NCBI GenBank assembly: GCA_015487825.1
Contig: WFOZ01000054.1
Coordinates: 1 to 5,875 of the forward strand
Length of the DNA: 5,875 bases
Direction of reading: 5' to 3'
Source: Planctomycetaceae bacterium
GTDB lineage: Bacteria > Planctomycetota > Planctomycetia > Planctomycetales > Planctomycetaceae
Shown: piece after piece, positions 5,305-5,875 of the stretch
How positions within the stretch are numbered: the first letter of the stretch is position 1
Layout of the letters: each line of letters begins with the position of its first letter
The notes under the pieces: generated by a model
The model's database searches: none
The model's input: the letters and a program-made list of their open reading frames with translations, nothing else
Told to the model about the DNA's origin: nothing
Translations under genes and position numbers: made by a program

Positions 5305-5875
5305 CTAGGGAACCAGAAACTCATTCAGCACGCGGCCTTCGGCGGTCGGCATTTCTATTTCAAGAAGTTTGGCAGCCGTCGGAGCGACATCTAACGAAGA
5401 GGCGACTTTAATTTTTGCTCCCGGTTTGATTCCTGCCCCTGCCATAATTAACGTTGCGTGCATGTATCGTTGATCCGGCAAATGCCCATGCGTCCCTCGC
5501 CGGGTTTTCGAAGGAGGATTAACAACCGTTCCAGCGGTGTGACTATTCGAAAACGTGTACCCCGATTTTGCAGAGAGCATCAGGTCGGCTTGCTGAGGAT
5601 TTTCTTTCGGGTCAGGCAAGCCGTACTTCATGAAGTCTTTGACATCAAGGACACGATCTACCCCTTCGATTTTTGCTAACGAAGCAAGTAACTCTTTTCG
5701 GATCGTTTCTTTGTTTTCTTCATCCAGAATGTAGATGCCAGCCGACCCGCCATTGCTGTGGCACCACGCCTTGCGAGTCTCGATTTTCTTTTTGGAATCT
5801 AATGTGATCAGACCGGAATTCATGAAATGCACATTCGGATTGATCGTTTGCAAAACGGGAGCAAAGCCATGATCG
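5305..5875 (-). CDS. alkaline phosphatase superfamily protein, type I phosphodiesterase/nucleotide pyrophosphatase-like (N-terminus beyond window)
   Basis: This is the C-terminal 189 or so residues of a larger protein. The reading frame is open to the window edge. The visible part begins DHGFAPVL, a metal-binding Asp-His pair typical of the alkaline-phosphatase superfamily (phosphodiesterase / nucleotide pyrophosphatase branch). A later GTHGH (about residues 127-131 of the fragment) supplies the expected downstream metal-binding His. SLDVAPTAAKLL near the end is another family-like segment and precedes the C-terminus EFLVP. The internal stretch with SNGGSAGIYIL fits the domain between the two metal motifs. 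Such enzymes hydrolyse phosphate mono- or diesters and are often exported, but the signal sequence and the catalytic Ser/Thr lie outside the window, so neither location nor substrate can be read here. It ends 75 bases before mraY, with no terminator seen in between. A functional link to peptidoglycan synthesis is not shown. Confidence 0.85.
   Translation of the reverse strand, partial: DHGFAPVLQTINPNVHFMNSGLITLDSKKKIETRKAWCHSNGGSAGIYILDEENKETIRKELLASLAKIEGVDRVLDVKDFMKYGLPDPKENPQQADLMLSAKSGYTFSNSHTAGTVVNPPSKTRRGTHGHLPDQRYMHATLIMAGAGIKPGAKIKVASSLDVAPTAAKLLEIEMPTAEGRVLNEFLVP

Overview
The window looks like a peptidoglycan-precursor locus from a bacterium, most likely a planctomycete or a relative in the PVC group. 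That assignment is an inference. It rests on dispersed rather than canonical dcw gene order, an exported PIG-L deacetylase among mur genes, a neighbouring alkaline-phosphatase-superfamily protein, and moderate GC. No rRNA or other phylogenetic marker is present. Every supported gene lies on the minus strand, so transcription runs from high to low coordinates.

Layout in transcription order: (1) the C-terminal part of a type I phosphodiesterase / nucleotide pyrophosphatase-like protein (5875 to 5305, cut by the window edge). (2) A short gap (5304-5231) holding a perfect TATAAT box and a good Shine-Dalgarno sequence. (3) mraY (5230-4127), the membrane enzyme that makes lipid I. (4) A 211-bp gap with one weak promoter candidate. 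(5) A secreted PIG-L/LmbE-type deacetylase (3915-2989). (6) A 331-bp gap with no convincing gene but with several hairpins. (7) murE (2657-1128). (8) murF (1128 to beyond position 1), overlapping murE by one base in a TAATG junction.

MurE and MurF add the third amino acid and then the D-Ala-D-Ala dipeptide to UDP-MurNAc in the cytoplasm. MraY then transfers the finished phospho-MurNAc-pentapeptide to undecaprenyl phosphate. The window therefore encodes three consecutive steps of one pathway, but with mraY upstream of murE-murF instead of downstream, and with a deacetylase gene in between.

The most interesting non-coding signal is a repeated leader motif. The RNA core CARGGAUG, which matches the core of the published CsrA/RsmA SELEX consensus, occurs three times on the coding strand by my reading. 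All three copies lie in the two leaders just before mraY and murE. Two are displayed as GGGA tetraloop hairpins ahead of murE, and two (one per gene) overlap the Shine-Dalgarno at the same spacing. This suggests, without proving, shared translational control of precursor synthesis. The core enzymes also carry a few motif substitutions: HNH in MraY, and DNSR and HSK in MurE.
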